Below are positions 1 to 7,323 of a stretch of DNA of 12,145 nt, one piece after another. The translations under genes and the position numbers were made by a program. Source of the DNA: DATAEK01 sp036258055 (lineage in GTDB: Bacteria; Acidobacteriota; Vicinamibacteria; Vicinamibacterales; 2-12-FULL-66-21); assembly GCA_036258055.1 (NCBI GenBank), contig DATAEK010000125.1, positions 1 through 12,145 on the forward strand, written 5' to 3'. Under the pieces are notes generated by a model. That model worked only from the letters and a program-made list of their open reading frames with translations. It did not search any database and had not been told where the DNA came from. The stretch's first letter is position 1. Each line of letters opens with the position of its first letter.

Positions 1-60
1 CACGATGCAGATCAGAAGGACCGCGAGAACCTGCTCGCCCGCAGCTTTTGTCAGAGCCAT
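1..60 (-). CDS. Partial N-terminus of an unidentified minus-strand gene
   Basis: An ATG at position 60 on the minus strand opens a frame that stays open to the left edge of the window, giving 20 residues. They begin MALTKAAGEQ and continue into a hydrophobic run (VLAVLLICIV), which fits a signal anchor or first membrane helix. Upstream there is a TACATT -10-like hexamer (plus-strand 79-84) and a purine-rich GGAAACC, both weak. The rest of the gene is outside the window, so no family can be named. The start and even the reality of the gene are moderately uncertain. Confidence 0.4.
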   Translation of the reverse strand, partial: MALTKAAGEQVLAVLLICIV

Positions 61-679
61 TCAGTTTTCGGTTTCCGAATGTACCCCCCTCGATCGGACG
101 CGGTCTGTTCAATTGTGGACAGATACGCTTGCTTCGCCTGACCGCGTTCAACCTCGTCCGATAGGCTACGCAGTAAGCGCAAGGCGCGCGTGTGCTCAGT
201 GCGGAGACCCGCTCGTTCGACAGGCTGCTCGATGAGCACGAGCGGCAGGTGCGGATCAGGATTCCTCGAATCGAACGGGGGACTCCTGGCGCGCGGCGAA
301 ACGTTCGGCGCATCACCGTGTTCTCTCCGACGACCCGCCCCATCCTCGCCGTCGGTGGCCGTCGCGCGGCGCGGGGGCAGCAGGTACGATCTTCGCAGGG
401 CCATGGCGCTTCTGTTGTCAGGGCAGACTTGAAGCAATCGTCTGCTGAGGAGGGTGCGGCGGCTCGTGGGGTCCGCTTCGCAAGATCTTTTTACATCGAC
501 AATGCGGGCCGTGTAGGAAATTCAATCGCAAAGTTCTCCGGTGAGCTTTGTCGAGCGTCAGGCACACGGCGCGCTCCGTGTCGCATGACAATTCCGGAAG
601 GAGGCGGGGCCGGAGCGGCCACGATAGTGGTTTTGGTAAACGCATTCGTATTCCGTAAAGACTGGAGGAGAGGTCAATC
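61..679. other. About 620 bases without a convincing gene
   Basis: Open frames exist on both strands here (for example 192-695 plus and 51-437 minus), but their translations are arginine/proline/serine rich, lack recognisable domains and have no ribosome binding sites at their starts. I see no tRNA cloverleaf, CRISPR repeats or insertion-sequence ends. The last part (about 620-663) should hold the promoter of the CHRD lipoprotein gene. A GATAGT hexamer at 623-628 could be its -10, but no convincing -35 accompanies it. Confidence 0.45.
664..673 (+). promoter_or_regulatory. Strong Shine-Dalgarno site for the CHRD lipoprotein
   Basis: The sequence GGAGGAGAGG ends six bases before the ATG at 680. 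It is the strongest ribosome binding site in the window and fixes the start of the downstream gene. It contrasts with the poor or absent sites before most other genes here. Confidence 0.8.
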
Positions 680-1312
680 ATGCGCATACGAGTGATAGCG
701 GCGTTGTTGGCAGCTGCGGTCGGTGGTGCCTGTTCGGAGACTCGACAGCCCACCCAGCCGGAAACGTTGAGCGTGCCCATCGTGGCCAGCTCCGCGCAGC
801 ACCCGGACACCCCCGAAAACCACGCTACCCACCTATCGGGAGACCAGGAGCCCTTCACGGCGGCTCCGGGAGCCTCCACGCCGGCCGATTCACAGGCACA
901 GGGGCAGGCGATATTTCACGTGAACGGGGACGGCAACTCAGCGTCAGTCGAATACAAGCTGATTGCGTCGAACATCGAGAACATTACGCAGGCCCACATC
1001 CATTGCGGACCGGCGGGCGTCAACGGTCCGATTGTCATGTGGCTGTACCCGGACCCCTCGGCGACCCAGGCCCTTCCGGGTGGCGCCGGCCGACATGACG
1101 GCATCCTTGCGGAGGGAACGTTCGACCGGACAAATCTCAGGCCGACCACGAATGCGGCATGTCCCGGTGGCATCGCGACGTTCGCAGACCTGCTCGACAG
1201 GATTCGCGCCGGCAACGCGTACGTCAACGTCCACACCAACGACGGCGTTGCACCGACCAACACCGGGCCGGGGGACTTTCCGGGAGGCGAGATTCGCGGC
1301 CAATTCAAGTGA
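680..1312 (+). CDS. CHRD-domain lipoprotein
   Basis: The gene encodes 210 residues. The N-terminus is a lipoprotein signal: MRIR, then a hydrophobic run, then VGGAC with the lipidated cysteine at position 18. The lipobox is loose because Gly occupies -3. Ser at +2 would send a Lol substrate to the outer membrane. From about residue 50 to the end lies a CHRD (chordin-type) domain, marked by HIHCGPAGVNGPIV, by NAYVNVHT and by the closing PGGEIRGQ motif. CHRD domains are beta-rich modules common in secreted bacterial proteins; their biochemical role is mostly unknown. The start is set by a strong SD six bases upstream. The gene stands alone and converges on a tRNA gene, with a hairpin between them. 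The family assignment is firm, the function is not. Confidence 0.88.
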   Translation: MRIRVIAALLAAAVGGACSETRQPTQPETLSVPIVASSAQHPDTPENHATHLSGDQEPFTAAPGASTPADSQAQGQAIFHVNGDGNSASVEYKLIASNIENITQAHIHCGPAGVNGPIVMWLYPDPSATQALPGGAGRHDGILAEGTFDRTNLRPTTNAACPGGIATFADLLDRIRAGNAYVNVHTNDGVAPTNTGPGDFPGGEIRGQFK

Positions 1313-1382
1313 GGCCGATCTTTCGTATTCCGTTCCCTGGATGATGTGCCCGGCGACGTGCTGCACTACGGCTCTAAAGATC

Positions 1383-1423
1383 GTTCATCGGCGCCTTGCC
1401 GAACGTCGGGAGCGCCGATGAAC
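1383..1423. terminator. Long hairpin between convergent genes, possible bidirectional terminator
   Basis: A perfect 12-bp inverted repeat, GTTCATCGGCGC at 1383-1394 and GCGCCGATGAAC at 1412-1423, encloses 17 bases that hold a second small stem (CCGA/TCGG around ACG). It lies 70 bases after the CHRD stop and 84 bases beyond the 3' end of the tRNA on the opposite strand, where a shared terminator would sit. No real T-tract follows on the plus strand. On the minus strand only GATCTTTAGAG follows, so intrinsic termination would be weak. It may instead stabilise the mRNA 3' end. Confidence 0.5.
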
Positions 1424-1507
1424 AGGGCCGACAGACGTCCGGGTGACAGCGGGAAGCCGAGTCACGTTTGTGAAGCTGGCGGAATTGAAGAAACTGGTAG
1501 CGAAAGC

Positions 1508-1583
1508 TGGTGGACGGCAGGAGGCTCGAACTCCCGACCTCCGCGTTGCGAACGCGGCGCTCTCCCAACTGAGCTAGCCGCCC
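1508..1583 (-). tRNA. tRNA-Ala (anticodon CGC)
   Basis: The minus strand folds into a complete 76-nt cloverleaf. The acceptor stem GGGCGGC/GCCGTCC contains the G3:U70 wobble pair that is the identity element for alanyl-tRNA synthetase. The D stem is GCTC/GAGC. The anticodon stem CCGCG/CGCGG carries the loop TTCGCAA with anticodon CGC (plus-strand 1548-1550), reading GCG codons. The variable loop is five bases, the T stem is GGGAG/CTCCT with a TTCGAGC loop, and the CCA end is encoded in the DNA. There is no sign of an intron or an integrated element at its 3' end. A candidate promoter lies about 65 bases upstream. Confidence 0.97.
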
Positions 1584-1646
1584 ACTTTCGGGATCTGCGC
1601 GCTGAAGTACTCACGGCCGGGCGGCCGTCCCTCAGCACGAACGCTC

Positions 1647-1676
1647 AGTTTACCATGCGTTTCGAACAGCGCGCAA
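1647..1676 (-). promoter_or_regulatory. Candidate promoter of tRNA-Ala
   Basis: Reading the minus strand, TTGCGC (1676-1671) and TAAACT (1652-1647) are separated by 18 bases. The -10 is preceded by TGG, which matches an extended -10 (TGn). Transcription would start near 1640, leaving a leader of about 57 bases. That leader contains a perfect 6-bp stem, ACGGCC/GGCCGT, with a four-base loop at 1613-1628. This is motif matching only. Confidence 0.45.
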
Positions 1677-1768
1677 ACTCACGACGTGGCCCAAGTGCAG
1701 TCCCGTCAACGCGCTTCAGACTCTGATCCTGGGCGCCGACCAGCAGAAAAGCCCGCGGAAACGGCCGA

Positions 1769-1774
1769 TATAAT
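1769..1774 (+). promoter_or_regulatory. Consensus -10 box close to the glycosyltransferase start
   Basis: A perfect TATAAT lies 12 bases before the ATG at 1787. A start site seven bases downstream would be near 1781, giving a leader of only about six bases, too short for a Shine-Dalgarno site, and none is visible. No good -35 is present at normal spacing. The layout suggests a near-leaderless transcript. Confidence 0.5.
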
Positions 1775-1786
1775 GGCCCCGCGTCA

Positions 1787-3324
1787 ATGCCGCTGGCGAC
1801 CACGGCTCATCCTGTCCAGGCACCCGCGACACGCGTCCTTGGACTCCGCAGCGCCGTCCTCATCGCGGCAGCGCTGATCCTGCTCCGATCGGCGGTCTGG
1901 GTTTTCAGCGAATCCGCGCACTTCGATTCCGATCAGGCCATCACCGGCCTGATGGCCAAACATCTCGCCGAGGGGCGAGCGTTTCCGCTGTTCTTCTACG
2001 GCCAGCACTACATGCTGGCGGTCGAAGCCTGGATCGCAGCGCCTCTCTTCTGGCTGTTCGGCGCCTCGGTTGCGACACTGAAGCTCCCGCTCCTGGCGCT
2101 CAACCTCGCGATCGCCTGGGTTCTGCTCTGGGTGTTGATCCGGCTGGCCGGCATGGCTCCGGTCCATGCGCTCGTCGCAGTCAGCTTCTTCATCCTGCCG
2201 ACACCGCTGGTGTCGAGCCGGCTGGTGGAAGCGCAAGGGGGCAACATCGAGCCGTTCTTGTATGTCCTCGTGCTGTGGCTGCTGCGTGAGCGGCCGGTCG
2301 CGTTCGGTTTGCTCGCCGGCTTTGCGATTGCCCATCGCGAGTTCAGCGCGTACGCGATCACCGCCGTCCTGGCCATCGATGCCGTCAGCGGCCGCGCGTA
2401 CTCTGGTCAGCGCATGCGGGACTACCTGGTTGCGTTCGGCGCGATGAACGTCGTTCGAGTGGCCGTCGAGCTCCTGAAGTCACGTGCCGATCTGCTCGGA
2501 CCGGGAACTGCCGGCGCTGTTTCTGGCAGCCTCGACCTGCAGTTCTCCACGGTGAAATCGTTCGCCTGCTGGAGGCCCGCCGAGATCGCGTCCAATCTCC
2601 GATGGCTCGCGGTCGAGAACCTGGGAGCCCTCTTCGGATGGGCCGGGCAGACGTTCGCCTTCGCCCGGGACCATACGCTCACGACCGGAGGTTCCTGGCT
2701 CGGCTTGCGCTGGGCGTGTCGATCACGTTGTCCGCGATTGCGATCGCCCGTCAATGGCGACAGGTGAAGGAGAGCCCCGCTACCGGGTTCTGCTGTTACT
2801 TGATCCTGATTGCCATCCAGGCAGCGCTGGTCTACGCCGTCATCGGCTGCAACGTCCGCGACCAGACGCTCATCCGCTACACCCTGCTCACGCTCTACTT
2901 TCCGATCGGCGTGACTGCTCTGTTCTTCTCTGTGGCGTCGGACCAGCGCTGGCGACGCGCAGTCGTGACACTCGTGACGCTCTGTGCCGTGCTGTCGCTT
3001 GCGGACAACATCAGATACGCCACGGGCTGGGTCCGTTGGCCGCCGCGCAGCGCTCACAGAGAGTTGGCCAACCTGCTGGAGTCACAGGGCGTGCGCTACG
3101 CGCGAGCGCCGTATTGGACGGCGTACGAGATCGACCTCCTGACAAACGAGCGAATCACCATCGCGTCGCTCGACAAGGTGCGCATCGCTGAATATCAGCG
3201 GATTGTGGACGAGCACGAAGCCCGTGCCGTGTACATCTTCGAGGATGCGGCGTGCTCGAAAGACGGCGTGGCCTTCCGTCAATGGTGCCTGACGTATCTC
3301 GAGCGGGCCCAACGCACGCCGTAG
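1787..3324 (+). pseudogene. GT-C/PMT-like membrane glycosyltransferase, split by a frameshift
   Basis: Two adjacent frames together encode one polytopic membrane protein of roughly 510 residues. The first runs from 1787. Its sense reading ends near 2700 and it stops formally at 2767. The second carries the sense reading from about 2690 to 3324. The join is near TTGGS (first frame) and FLARLALGVS (second frame), consistent with one missing base. The N-terminal half has a first helix, then a loop with D47-S-D-Q and the FFYGQHYM stretch, typical of PMT/ArnT-like GT-C enzymes, where an acidic residue in the first large loop acts in transfer from a polyprenyl-phosphate sugar. About nine hydrophobic helices are visible, followed by a soluble C-terminal domain of about 90 residues. 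The acceptor and sugar are unknown. It could be a true pseudogene, a recoding site or a sequencing/assembly error. Codon use looks normal on both sides, favouring a recent or artefactual change. Confidence 0.72.
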
Positions 3325-3362
3325 CCCCCCACTCCACCGTCGCGCCAGATCCATTCGCTCGA

Positions 3363-3593
3363 TTACGTTGTCGTCCGCCGGGCGAGCATCGTGTTGACCA
3401 GCCCTCGCAGCGCGGCCGACGCGATCGCGTGCGCTGCGGTGACGCGCGCGAGATCGTCCAGGGCTGCAGGCGGCAGCTCGGTGTGTGTGTCGAGGTGATC
3501 GATGTGTTCCCGAAGCGCGGCGAGCGCCTCCCCGGACCGCACTGCCCCCTGAAAAGCCGCTTTCAGAGCCGCAATTTCGCTCGGATCTGTCAT
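3363..3593 (-). CDS. Small hypothetical helical protein
   Basis: This minus-strand frame starts at ATG 3593 (MTDPSEIAAL...) and encodes 76 residues. The translation looks protein-like: mainly amphipathic helices, Ala/Leu/Glu rich, about 5% His, no Cys, no signal peptide or membrane segment. Third codon positions are mostly G/C, as in its neighbours. The frame stays open upstream to 3665, but that extension reads less naturally, so I chose the internal ATG. The ribosome binding site is weak. It is convergent with the broken glycosyltransferase gene and divergent from the pseudokinase gene. I do not recognise the family. It could still be a chance frame. Confidence 0.5.
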   Translation of the reverse strand: MTDPSEIAALKAAFQGAVRSGEALAALREHIDHLDTHTELPPAALDDLARVTAAHAIASAALRGLVNTMLARRTTT

Positions 3594-3769
3594 GACCGGC
3601 CACTCTATCTCAATTACAGGAATGAAATCCGAGGTTGCGTTCTGAGCACGGGATCGTCGCCTCACCGCTCCGACTGGCTGCGGAATGCTCGTGAATTGAA
3701 CCAGTTACCGGCCCTAACACAAAAACGTTCGCTTGGTGCGCTGGTTGCAATCTCGTGGTTGCTCCTGCA

Positions 3770-6700
3770 ATGTCGGCACCGTACATCGACTTGCCATCGT
3801 CCATTTCGTCAACTGGGCACGAGGATGGCCTCGGACGCCGCGCGCTCTCGTTCGATCGCGAGACCGGCGCGATGCTCGAGCAGCTCGTCGTGCGCCCCGA
3901 GATCGCGGTCTACGAGCGGCTGATTCGGGAGCGCATCGACCAGCTCACCGCATTCGAGGACGAGCGGTTCGCGCGTCCGTCGAGCGTCACCCGGAATGCC
4001 GACACCGGCGAGCTGACCGTGGTATCCGCGTTCGTGCCGGGGCACCGCATCTCGGATCTGCTGGAAACATCGCATGAGGCCGGAGTGGTGCCCGGCGTGG
4101 ACGTCGCCCTTGGTTACCTGCTCGACGCCCTGCCCGCCCTGTCGGCGCTGCACGGGACGGCCGGATTCGCCCACGGACTGATCGATCCCGCGCGAAGCGT
4201 GCTGACCAGCGCTGGACGGGTGGTCCTGCTCGATGCGGCGTACGGCGCGGCCGTGCAGCGGCTGGGCCTCTCGCGCAAGCGGCTGTGGGCGACATTCGGC
4301 ATCGCCGCCCCGAACGCCGCGGTCAATACCCTCGACGCGGCGCTCGACGTTTCGCAGACCGCCCTCAGCGCGTTGATGCTCGTGCTCGGGCGCACGCTGC
4401 TCGAGGACGAATACCCGGAAGCGATTCCATCGCTCCTGATGGAGGCCGTAGACGTCGCGCAGATTCGCGGCAGCACCGGCTTTGCCGGCGGGCTGCAGCG
4501 CATCCTGCAGCGATCGCTGCCGCTGCCCGGCCGCCGCGCCTACACCACCGCGGACGAGATGGTGGTGGACGTCCGTCAGCTCGTTCGCCGGGAAATCGGC
4601 GTAGAGGTCTGCCGGCGCGCGCTCCGGGATTTTGTCGAGCAGATGAACGCGGCGATCGCGGCGTCGTCCACCGCGGACGCCGAACCAGATTCATCCGGCA
4701 CAGCCGGCGAAGAAGACCTCACGGCGAGCATCCTCGAAGAGCCTACCGATGACGGCGGAGAGCTCAGCGCAGCTCCAATCGAAACGGAATCGGAGACCCT
4801 CAGCGACCCGCTCGAGTTCGAGATCCGGCTTGAAAGCGACGACACGGAAGCGGCTTTCGATCTGCCCAGCCTGCATTTCGGTGACAGCCTTTCGGGATCA
4901 CACGCTGCTACCGCGTCCGGCGATGCCGGTGAGTCCACACTCGCGCCCAGTACCGATGTCGACCGCTTCAACGACCAAGCAATCGCAGTCACAGGATCGG
5001 GCGCAACCGACTCGTACGCACGCGATGAGATCTCCGAGCGCACGACCGTTGAAACCGACGCGCCCGTTCATGGCGATCCCGAACCGTCGCATCGGCATTC
5101 GTCGTTCGAACCTCCATCCGAACCCCGCGAGCACCAGTGGCGCGCGTCCGACAACCTCGAGTCTGCTGCAGAGTCGCGCGGATACACACGGACCGACCAC
5201 GACTCGACCACGCAGGCTCCGCAGGGGCAGCCGTTCGAATCGGTCGCTGACTACACACCGGAGCCCGAGCCACTGCGAGAGGCCTTTGATCATCAGATCA
5301 GGGAGACGACGTATCCACGCCAGGAGGCGACTCTCGATCCCGCTCCGGCAGGCACTGAAACCCACAGGTTCCAGGAACCGTCCGGCGCCCCCGTGACCGC
5401 GGAGGCCGCCACGATCGAGCCGGAACCCGCGCCTGAACCGATCGAAGACTTCTCAGCAGAGTCCGTTGACGAAGCGGCCACCGAAACGTCGACGGAAGCC
5501 GTCGAGGCTGCGTCGGCTGAACCGATCCCCGAGCTGGACACCGAGCACAAGGCCGACGAGTCAAACGAACAAGGCAGCAAGAACTCCCGGCGCAAGCGCC
5601 AGCAACAACAAAAGTCCGCGCGCGCGCGCAAGGACAAGTTGCGATCGACCGCCGTGTCTCAGCCAACGGTCTCGCAGCCGGCAGCCTCGCAACCGGCTGT
5701 TGCGGCGGCTAAGCCGCCGTCGAAATCCGGGTGGCTCGTTCCGCCCGACCGTGCGGCCGCTTTCGAACAGCACGCTCAGGCGCCGCCGGTTCAACCCGCT
5801 CCGATGATGACGCCTCCGCCGCCCGCGCCGTCATTTGCCCAGCCGTCATTCGCGGCACCGCCGGCTCCAGTGTATTCCCCTCCTGCGCCGTCGCATCACC
5901 AGCCCCAGCCGCCGCCGATGCCGGGGCACCAGTCGCCCCGACACACGAATGTGCCTCCGGGACGACCTGCAGTGACCATCGCTCCAGTCGCGTCGTCGCC
6001 GGTCGTCAAGCTCAAGACCGAGCCGCCGAGCGGCTATGAGCCGCAGCGGCCGCGCCGAGCGCCACAACCACAGTCTGGAGTTCCACTGGAACCCGTCACA
6101 CCCCTGCCATCGGCGATGCGCGGGCCGATGTTCGAAACCGAAGAGCCGCGCGGCTTTCCCTGGAAGCTCGCGATTGCCGTGCTTGCGGTCGTCGCCATCG
6201 GCATCGTCGGGGGACGCGCGTACCTCGCCTCGCATGCCGCGAAGGATCCGACTGCCGAGACAACCGCAAGTGCCGTCCCGATCACGCCCGAGCCTGAGCC
6301 TGCGCCCGTCGCGCCGCCGCCGAAGAACAGCGGCCAGATCGTCGTGCAGACGCAGCCCGCCGGCGCGAAGGTGCTGCTCGACGGAAAGGCCGCCGGCGAG
6401 AGCCCGGTGACGCTCAATGTCGCGCCAGGTCGCCACCTGGTGACGATGATTTCCTCGGCAGGCTCCGTCAAGCAGACGGTACGGGTGGGCGCGGGCAAGT
6501 CCGTGACGATCGATCAGCCGGTCTTCTCGGGGTGGCTCGCTGTATTCGCTTCCATCGTCCTGGACGTGGCTGAAAAAGGAACATCCATCGGGTCGACTGA
6601 GCAGAATCGGCTGCTGCTCGCACCGGGACATCACTCGCTGACGCTCAGCAACAAGGATCTGGGCTACACCGCCGTCCAGGAGGTGGACATCAACGCCGCC

Positions 6701-6946
6701 GAGGTCACCTCCATCACGATCAATCCCGTCGGCGCCGTGAATTTCAACGCCGTTCCATGGGGTGAAGTCTGGATAGACGGCCACAAGATTGGCGAGACGC
6801 CAATTGCGAACATGATGCTCCCGCTCGGCGTACGGGAATTCGTCTTCAAGAACTCCCAGTTCGGCGAACGCCGTGTCACGGCGACCATCCGCGCCGACAA
6901 GCCCACTGCGGTGAGCGTCGACTTCAACAAACCGCCAGAGCAGTGA
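3770..6946 (+). CDS. Membrane pseudokinase with disordered linker and PEGA repeats
   Basis: The gene encodes about 1058 residues from the ATG at 3770; a GTG at 3755 would add five, and neither has a good ribosome binding site. Residues ~25-290 follow the order of a Ser/Thr kinase fold: a FDRETG strand turn, the hinge-like VVSAFVPGHRISDLL, then H135-GLIDPARSVL where active kinases have HRDLKPxN, then LLDAAYG at the DFG position. The catalytic Asp is Leu137, the metal-binding Asn is Arg142, DFG reads DAA, and no VAIK lysine is apparent, so catalysis is unlikely. Residues ~300-600 are acidic and Ser/Thr rich, then comes a Lys/Arg/Gln patch, then a Pro-rich segment to ~795. One membrane helix lies at ~800-820. 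The C-terminus holds PEGA-type beta repeats at ~855-920 and ~988-1055, with a similar unit between them. Expected topology is a cytosolic pseudokinase with extracytoplasmic PEGA domains, probably acting as a scaffold or sensor. Partners are unknown. Confidence 0.8.
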   Translation: MSAPYIDLPSSISSTGHEDGLGRRALSFDRETGAMLEQLVVRPEIAVYERLIRERIDQLTAFEDERFARPSSVTRNADTGELTVVSAFVPGHRISDLLETSHEAGVVPGVDVALGYLLDALPALSALHGTAGFAHGLIDPARSVLTSAGRVVLLDAAYGAAVQRLGLSRKRLWATFGIAAPNAAVNTLDAALDVSQTALSALMLVLGRTLLEDEYPEAIPSLLMEAVDVAQIRGSTGFAGGLQRILQRSLPLPGRRAYTTADEMVVDVRQLVRREIGVEVCRRALRDFVEQMNAAIAASSTADAEPDSSGTAGEEDLTASILEEPTDDGGELSAAPIETESETLSDPLEFEIRLESDDTEAAFDLPSLHFGDSLSGSHAATASGDAGESTLAPSTDVDRFNDQAIAVTGSGATDSYARDEISERTTVETDAPVHGDPEPSHRHSSFEPPSEPREHQWRASDNLESAAESRGYTRTDHDSTTQAPQGQPFESVADYTPEPEPLREAFDHQIRETTYPRQEATLDPAPAGTETHRFQEPSGAPVTAEAATIEPEPAPEPIEDFSAESVDEAATETSTEAVEAASAEPIPELDTEHKADESNEQGSKNSRRKRQQQQKSARARKDKLRSTAVSQPTVSQPAASQPAVAAAKPPSKSGWLVPPDRAAAFEQHAQAPPVQPAPMMTPPPPAPSFAQPSFAAPPAPVYSPPAPSHHQPQPPPMPGHQSPRHTNVPPGRPAVTIAPVASSPVVKLKTEPPSGYEPQRPRRAPQPQSGVPLEPVTPLPSAMRGPMFETEEPRGFPWKLAIAVLAVVAIGIVGGRAYLASHAAKDPTAETTASAVPITPEPEPAPVAPPPKNSGQIVVQTQPAGAKVLLDGKAAGESPVTLNVAPGRHLVTMISSAGSVKQTVRVGAGKSVTIDQPVFSGWLAVFASIVLDVAEKGTSIGSTEQNRLLLAPGHHSLTLSNKDLGYTAVQEVDINAAEVTSITINPVGAVNFNAVPWGEVWIDGHKIGETPIANMMLPLGVREFVFKNSQFGERRVTATIRADKPTAVSVDFNKPPEQ

Positions 6947-7040
6947 CCACCGTTTCGTAATATTGCAATCAGGATTGCGGGCGGATCTGCACCCTGCCAA
7001 CGGGCCCGGGGCGCGATTTGACGCGATTTGGCTTGTATTT

Positions 7041-7054
7041 GGGAGAGCGCTCCC
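7041..7054. promoter_or_regulatory. Short palindrome, possible operator
   Basis: GGGAGAGCGCTCCC contains a GGGAG/CTCCC stem and the 8-bp palindrome GAGCGCTC. It lies between the pseudokinase stop and the 50-residue gene, just after an AT-rich stretch (TTGTATTT) that could be a -10, with TTGACG at 7018-7023 further up. It resembles the GGGAGCGCTCCC operators of some LacI-family regulators but has two extra bases. It could equally be a small hairpin in the leader. Confidence 0.25.
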
Positions 7055-7119
7055 GTTGGCGCCTCTGGCATCGCCCTTGCGCCGCGGCGGTCATCTGCCA
7101 GAAAAAAAGGGAGCACCGT

Positions 7120-7272
7120 ATGTGGAAGTGGATAAGCTGCTACGTGACGGGGCATGACTACAGCGTCTGCTGCAATTCTGGAGCGATGTTCCTCCGCTGT
7201 GTCATTTGCGGACGGCGGTCGTCCGGATGGGTTGTCCACACCGGGCAAGAACACGCCCACCGCAACGCCTGA
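7120..7272 (+). CDS. 50-residue Cys/Trp-rich protein, likely zinc-binding
   Basis: The ATG at 7120 follows AAAGGGAG with a seven-base spacer, a good ribosome binding site that excludes the longer upstream start at 7018. The protein begins MWKWISCYVTGHDY and has Cys at 7, 17, 18, 27 and 30. The core is FLRCVICGRRSSGWVV, a CxxCGRR knuckle as in zinc ribbons, with His12 of the GHDY motif and Cys17/18 as possible further ligands. The tail is His-rich. From memory it resembles a scattered family of tiny uncharacterised bacterial proteins with W-x-W, GHDY and CxxCG-RRS-GW signatures; I cannot confirm this here. No signal peptide is evident. Nucleic-acid or protein binding is possible, and its function is unknown. 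Confidence 0.7.
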   Translation: MWKWISCYVTGHDYSVCCNSGAMFLRCVICGRRSSGWVVHTGQEHAHRNA

Positions 7273-7287
7273 TCCGGCGTCGGTTGG

Positions 7288-7317
7288 TTGACACCCCAAG
7301 CGGCCAGTGGGGACAAT
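7288..7317 (+). promoter_or_regulatory. Sigma70-type promoter giving a leaderless mRNA
   Basis: A perfect TTGACA (7288-7293), an 18-base spacer and GACAAT (7312-7317) are followed by six bases and then ATG at 7324. A start site seven bases after the -10 falls exactly on the A of this ATG, so the message would be leaderless. No Shine-Dalgarno sequence precedes the ATG, which agrees. The promoter begins 15 bases after the stop of the small upstream gene. Confidence 0.65.
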
Positions 7318-7323
7318 ACCCGT

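Noticed and set aside
192..695. 167-codon plus-strand frame before the CHRD gene
   Set aside because: There is no ribosome binding site and no recognisable domain, the composition is unnatural, and it runs over the strong SD and start of the CHRD gene.
1374..1568. Minus-strand open frame ending inside the 1383-1423 hairpin region and starting in the tRNA
   Set aside because: It is read-through of the tRNA (AEVGSSSLLPST-type peptide) with no domain or ribosome binding site.
1346..1726. Plus-strand open frame across the tRNA gene
   Set aside because: Its centre is the antisense of tRNA-Ala read as protein, a classic false annotation. The clear cloverleaf on the other strand explains the sequence.
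5640..5960. Repetitive Pro/Gln/Ser-rich stretch considered as a tandem repeat array
   Set aside because: The short SQP and PAP units are irregular and in frame, typical of a disordered linker. No regular DNA repeat unit or CRISPR-like spacing is present.
5846..7000. 384-codon open frame on the minus strand
   Set aside because: It is antisense to the Pro-rich, membrane and PEGA parts of the pseudokinase gene. It is Arg/Gly/Asp-rich with no recognisable feature.
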